A model generated the notes under the pieces. It was given only the letters and a program-made list of their open reading frames with translations. It did no database searches and was not told where the DNA came from. From positions 25,609,501 through 25,673,500 of the forward strand of contig NC_081808.1 of assembly GCF_030704535.1 (NCBI RefSeq): DNA of 64,000 nucleotides, written 5' to 3'. Of the stretch, positions 60,834-64,000 are shown one piece after another. How positions within the stretch are numbered: position 1 is the first letter of the stretch; each line of letters starts with the position of its first letter. This DNA comes from Vitis vinifera. Its lineage: Eukaryota; Streptophyta; Magnoliopsida; Vitales; Vitaceae. The translations under genes and the position numbers were made by a program.

Positions 60834-61621
60834 CATGATGATAAGCATTAAAATCAAAAGTCCTAGTCCACAATCAAGGGTTGTCTTTTGTGCATATTAT
60901 TTGAACCAATCTAGCATCTGTTGATAGCTGAAAGAACAAGAAGAGATTAATATCATTTGTTACCCCATCTATAATCTGTTCCAATAATTGTTCTTTCTGT
61001 TGTGCAGGCAACTGAGGAGAGATACCAAAATAAAGGGGCCTATATTGTCCTAGAACCCCCTGATTTTGATAATCCTGTGTTTCATACTTTTGAAGCGATT
61101 ACTCCAAGGCCTAAGGTATAGATCCTGCTCATCCATAGATCAGGATTCACAATGATATGGCTTGGAATGGGAAAAATATTAAAGAACAGGGCTAGATGTT
61201 TCAGCATTCAATTGAATTGTCATAGTTTTCTGAGGATTGTCAAGTTGGCAAACTAGTCAATCATCCATTTGGGATGACACTATATTTAAAGGTTTTCCCA
61301 TCCATGGGTTCACTTGTGAAGGGTCTGTTATTGGAATAATAGGATATATATATATATATCTATATATATATATATATATATATATTTGTATAGATATGTG
61401 TACTTAACATTACTCAACATCATCCAATGCAGGTAAATCCCTATATCTTATATATATTTGTATAGACATGTGTCCTTAACATTACTCAACATCATCCAAT
61501 GCAGGTAAATCCCTACTATGACTACGAGGATGTGATTGATTCTGATGAAGAATTGGACTTTAGCAGGAATGATGTACACTCCGCGGATGAAGGTCAATCA
61601 GTGCCTGTTTTTCACATATAA
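55236..61621 (+). CDS. PP7: Serine/threonine-protein phosphatase 7 (plant PP7, PPP family)
   Basis: Nuclear metallophosphatase of the plant PP7 group, which in Arabidopsis acts in blue-light (cryptochrome) signalling and heat tolerance and binds calmodulin. Exons 55236-55634, 56420-56914, 60287-60433, 61008-61115, 61505-61621; each is a multiple of 3 and the junctions are GT-AG; 421 aa (relatives about 413). Metal/catalytic motifs intact: GDVHGQ (84-89), GDYVDRG (113-119), GNHES (145-149), SHEG in exon 3 and SAPDYPQF (end of exon 3). A PP7-specific basic insert ([10 protein letters not shown], then [14 protein letters not shown]) lies between GNHES and the C-terminal part and is the likely calmodulin-binding/auto-regulatory loop. 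Start [10 protein letters not shown]. The last exon's splice acceptor is duplicated 72 bp upstream. A short alternative end is possible because GTCAAT after DEG could act as a donor. Confidence 0.93.
56083..56201. mobile_element. 119-bp MITE with TAA duplication, PP7 intron 1
   Basis: The left end GAGTGCGTTTGGGAGTGATT and the right end (reverse complement GAGTGCATTTGGTAGTTATG) form a TIR of about 20 bp. TAA flanks it at 56080-56082 and 56202-56204, fitting a Tourist-like (PIF/Harbinger) MITE. No coding capacity. Confidence 0.8.
57920..59160 (-). mobile_element. Decayed LINE 3' part, antisense in PP7 intron 2
   Basis: A T-run (57920-57928) followed by aataggcaaacaagaatat is the A-tail and 3' end type seen in the other LINEs. 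Minus-strand frames give zf-RVT-region pieces such as [18 protein letters not shown] (about 58790-58735) and, further up, a [15 protein letters not shown] stretch (about 58990), broken by stops and frameshifts. The right boundary is approximate; no duplication found. Confidence 0.65.
60798..60830. repeat. 33-bp C run in PP7 intron 3
   Basis: 33 consecutive C. Such a long C run is rare in AT-rich plant introns; in the transcript it is C33. Its length may be unreliable. Confidence 0.9.
61344..61385. repeat. (AT)n microsatellite in PP7 intron 4
   Basis: A nearly perfect TA run with one C interruption (61360), directly left of the duplicated acceptor block. Confidence 0.95.
61379..61515 (+). repeat. 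72-bp tandem duplication including the exon 5 splice acceptor of PP7
   Basis: ttgtatagatatgtg... at 61386 and ttgtatagacatgtg... at 61458 start the same block, 72 bp apart, each ending catccaatgcaggtaaatcc. The first copy gives an acceptor at 61432, the second the real one at 61504. Use of the first adds [10 protein letters not shown] and then TAG, so it would truncate the protein. Confidence 0.9.
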
Positions 61622-61801
61622 ATTGATATTATCATTAATTTGTTCTTGTATTTGCTTCAAGATTTTGTTGCGTGTTAAATTATATGTTATTTTCCCAGCA
61701 CTGCTAGTTGCCATCTTCAAATGTACAGGAATGCAATCCATTAAGCTTCACAAAAAGAACAGTCTACAGTGAAAAACATTTTGGTATAAAATTCCTTAAA
61801 A

Positions 61802-62190
61802 GGCTATGTTTGATTCCCAGAAAATGCAAGAGAAAGAAAATTTGGAGGAAAAGTGGAAGGAAAGAAAAAGCTAAGGAAATGAATATAAATTTTTTCTCTT
61901 GTTTGGTTATCCATGGAAAATTTAAGGGAAAAAAAAAAAAAATTCATTTTCTTTTGTTTGGTTAACCACAAAAAAAGTCAATGAAAAATGGAAGAAAAAC
62001 AAAATCAATAATTTGTCTTAGATAGTTATCAATTTATTAAATAATAAAATAAATTTTGTGCTCTTATTTTCTAAAAAGCAGTTTTACAAAACTATTGCAA
62101 AAACATATAATCAACATACATCCTAACTCAAAACATTGCTCCTTACTCATAGAAATTTAAGTGAAAATCAATATTTAGATAAACCAAATT
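61802..62190. mobile_element. MITE-like element, family with GGCTATGTTTGG end
   Basis: The left end GGCTATGTTTGATTCCC is followed by GGAAAGAAAAAGC-type interior; the right end near 62180 (reverse complement TGAATTTGGTTTATC) resembles the right end of the copy at 8322. Internal repeats of gtttggtta. Boundaries uncertain; it begins about 180 bp after the PP7 stop codon. Confidence 0.4.
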
Positions 62191-62514
62191 CAATAATCCT
62201 GAAAATCATACACAAGAAACTAAATTTTCAATAAATTAACATTGTATTTATGTTCTTGTACTATAAATTAACACTGCATTTATACACTTTTTATAGGACC
62301 TCTACACACCTTGTTAAAGGAATATACATCTATTATGCCCTCAATGTGGCATTAATATATAAATGTCATTAATGAATTTCTATTTTTAAAGAATAGGAAA
62401 AACAAAGACTTCACTAATTTTCTCATCACCAAATGGTATCAAACTAATAAATATTAAATACAAAAGTTGTTGGCATCACATGGTCTAAGGAATAATACAG
62501 AGCTCCACTTAGCA

Positions 62515-62769
62515 ATGGTGATGGAGGAGAAGGTGGAAGAAAAAGTAAGGGCATCAGAGTTAGAATCATCAATGGGTCTACACCCACATGGGAAGCTGCT
62601 CTCCTCCTACCTTGGCCTTGGTTTCTCCCTCTTCTTGGCCCTCCTCCCATCCTCCTCCTCAATCTCCCAGCTCTCAACCCTCCATCTCAAGCTGCTCCAA
62701 GCTGAGCAAGAGCTCTACCAACTCAAGTCCCGCCGAAAGGAGGACTCCAAAGCCAACACCATAGATTGA
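62515..62769 (+). pseudogene. N-terminal fragment of a coiled-coil/membrane protein
   Basis: 84 codons from the ATG at 62515. One hydrophobic stretch (LLSSYLGLGFSLFLALLP, about residues 29-46) is followed by an amphipathic coiled-coil start (LHLKLLQAEQELYQLKSRR) and KEDSKANTID before TGA. I recall a plant family in which KSRRKEDSKAN is followed by a longer conserved region; here the frame ends right after it and no splice donor is nearby. Either the gene is truncated or this is a genuinely short protein. Function unknown. Confidence 0.5.
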
Positions 62770-62970
62770 AACAGTTATAATCCAAACCCTAAAAAATCAA
62801 TTCAAAGTCTTGAAAATCAAGCAATAACAACCCTTTTTTCAATTATAGTTGTAATCAAGAACACACCCATTTACCAATTAAGCAATTGCTAATGAACAAA
62901 CCTAATTCTCAACAGATGGAGAAACCCAATTCAAATTAAATTTGGCTTTTGAGTCCTGCCTTGTATGTTA

Positions 62971-63132
62971 GGATTTGGTTGGTTTTATAAAAATCAAATA
63001 TGAAGAAAAATAAAATTTAAATTTAAAATAAATAAATTATTTTTGCACCATGTTTCAATCTTATTTTTTTTAATAAAAAATTCAAATATGATAATATATA
63101 TATATAATCATTTTTAAGAACCAAACATAACC
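62971..63132. mobile_element. Possible short MITE
   Basis: The left end GGATTTGGTTGGTTTTATAA and the right end (reverse complement GGTTATGTTTGGTTC) are loosely inverted, with an A/T-rich interior. Similar to the GGCTATGTTTGG family but too diverged to be sure. Confidence 0.3.
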
Positions 63133-63811
63133 TTATCATATTGAGAAATTGAAAAACATGAAAATATATAAATTTTATAATATTTGATAAATCAAACAGA
63201 CATCTTACCTTTTATTCTCTTTCGCCAAATATGTTTGACCATTTATTTTTTTATAGCTAAGTTATGATTCTTCAACTTTATTCTGTAATATGAATAGTCA
63301 CTTTCACATATTGAATTCAAACATGACTTTATCGTCCAAATAGTGTCAATAATCCATAATTGTGGCATAACTTTATACCTACATTTTATTTTTATTTTTT
63401 TTATATTTTACATTTTTTTAATAATAAAATTCAGATTTAATTATAATTCTTGATTTATAAAATCATGAAATATTTAATTAAAAGGATAGAATAATTCTTA
63501 TATTTAGAAAAATAATTCTAACGTATTAAAAATTATACACATAATTTATTTTTAAAATTTGTTTAATTTTATTAAAAAAAATTATTGATAGGTATTTCCT
63601 TTTTCCAAAAAAAAAAAAAACAAAACAAAAAGGAAATTTCATGTTTCAAAAAAGAAATTATATTAAATGTTTTCAAAATCAAATTAGTGTTTTCACTTTT
63701 ATATCCCTTTTAGTCAAATAACCCTAAAATCATTTTCATCGCTAAGCTCCAAATTCCAAAGGCGGCGAAAATCCATCACCATTGTCATCGTCATAGTCAT
63801 AGTCATCGTCA
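63133..63811. other. AT-rich spacer before the last gene fragment
   Basis: T- and A-rich DNA with no gene seen. A tcatcgtcatagtcatagtc run (63787-63806) directly precedes the ATG of the fragment at 63812. Confidence 0.5.
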
Positions 63812-64000
63812 ATGGCGGCCACGATGGAGTCATCCTATTCGCCGGCTCCCCCTCCGGTGCTAGCGGCAAAAAAGGTGAAGCATGAGATGGAGTTGTTCGG
63901 AGACGTCAGGATCGACAACTACTATTGACGACGTCGCTTTTTGGGGACTCACTGGTGAGCATCAAAGGCCGGTCCTTGGCCTCCTCCCCATTGTCGTCGT
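63812..64000 (+). pseudogene. Prolyl-oligopeptidase-like (S9, protease II type) N-terminal fragment, interrupted
   Basis: ATG at 63812 opens MAATMESSYSPAPPPVL, then HEMELFGDVRIDNYY at residues 24-38, the typical start of plant oligopeptidase B/protease II-like enzymes (cytosolic serine peptidases). The family continues with WLRDD; here TGA (63926-63928) replaces the Trp codon and the next bases do not restore that motif in any frame. So a small deletion or rearrangement breaks the gene within its first 40 codons. The window ends 72 bp later. Confidence 0.55.

Overview
The window is nuclear DNA of a flowering plant, most likely a woody eudicot; grapevine would fit the gene types and the sense-oriented L1-type LINEs, but the species cannot be proved from sequence alone. 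Genes have GT-AG introns, intergenic DNA is AT-rich, and roughly a quarter of the window is recognisable transposon.

Layout. 1-9.6 kb: a MORC-type GHKL ATPase gene on the minus strand that runs off the left edge; I could phase seven exons. 10.2-13.1 kb: a mosaic of about 1-kb inverted repeats, each arm holding a broken viral/retroelement-like ORF. 14.1-33.9 kb: one very large minus-strand gene for the TRAPP trafficking subunit TRAPPC11 (nine coding exons, 1185 codons, all joining in phase). Its introns hold at least seven LINE pieces, including two nested LINE-in-LINE insertions with exact target-site duplications. The youngest, at 26.1-32.2 kb, is about 6.1 kb long with both ORFs open. 35.3-36.4 kb: an intronless F-box gene. 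41.6-43.8 kb: a four-exon HMG-CoA reductase gene (plus strand). 45.5-48.5 kb: a two-exon NADPH-thioredoxin reductase gene (minus), convergent with HMGR. 50.4-53.1 kb: a 2.7-kb element with about 60-75 bp terminal inverted repeats and an internal tandem array, with no recognisable transposase. 54.0-54.3 kb: a small basic protein gene (minus). 55.2-61.6 kb: a five-exon plant PP7-type Ser/Thr phosphatase gene (plus), divergent from the previous one. 62.5-64 kb: two N-terminal gene fragments that stop early, a coiled-coil/membrane protein and a prolyl-oligopeptidase-like protein.

The genes are unrelated housekeeping or regulatory loci (chromatin silencing, Golgi trafficking, ubiquitin ligation, isoprenoid synthesis, redox, light/heat signalling); they do not form a pathway or cluster. 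The most unusual structure is in the transposon record: same-strand LINE accumulation and nesting in the TRAPPC11 introns, the long inverted repeat at 10-13 kb, the TIR element at 50-53 kb, and a 72-bp duplication that copies a splice acceptor in PP7. All exon models were built by hand from reading frame, splice dinucleotides and family resemblance; none has been tested against transcripts.
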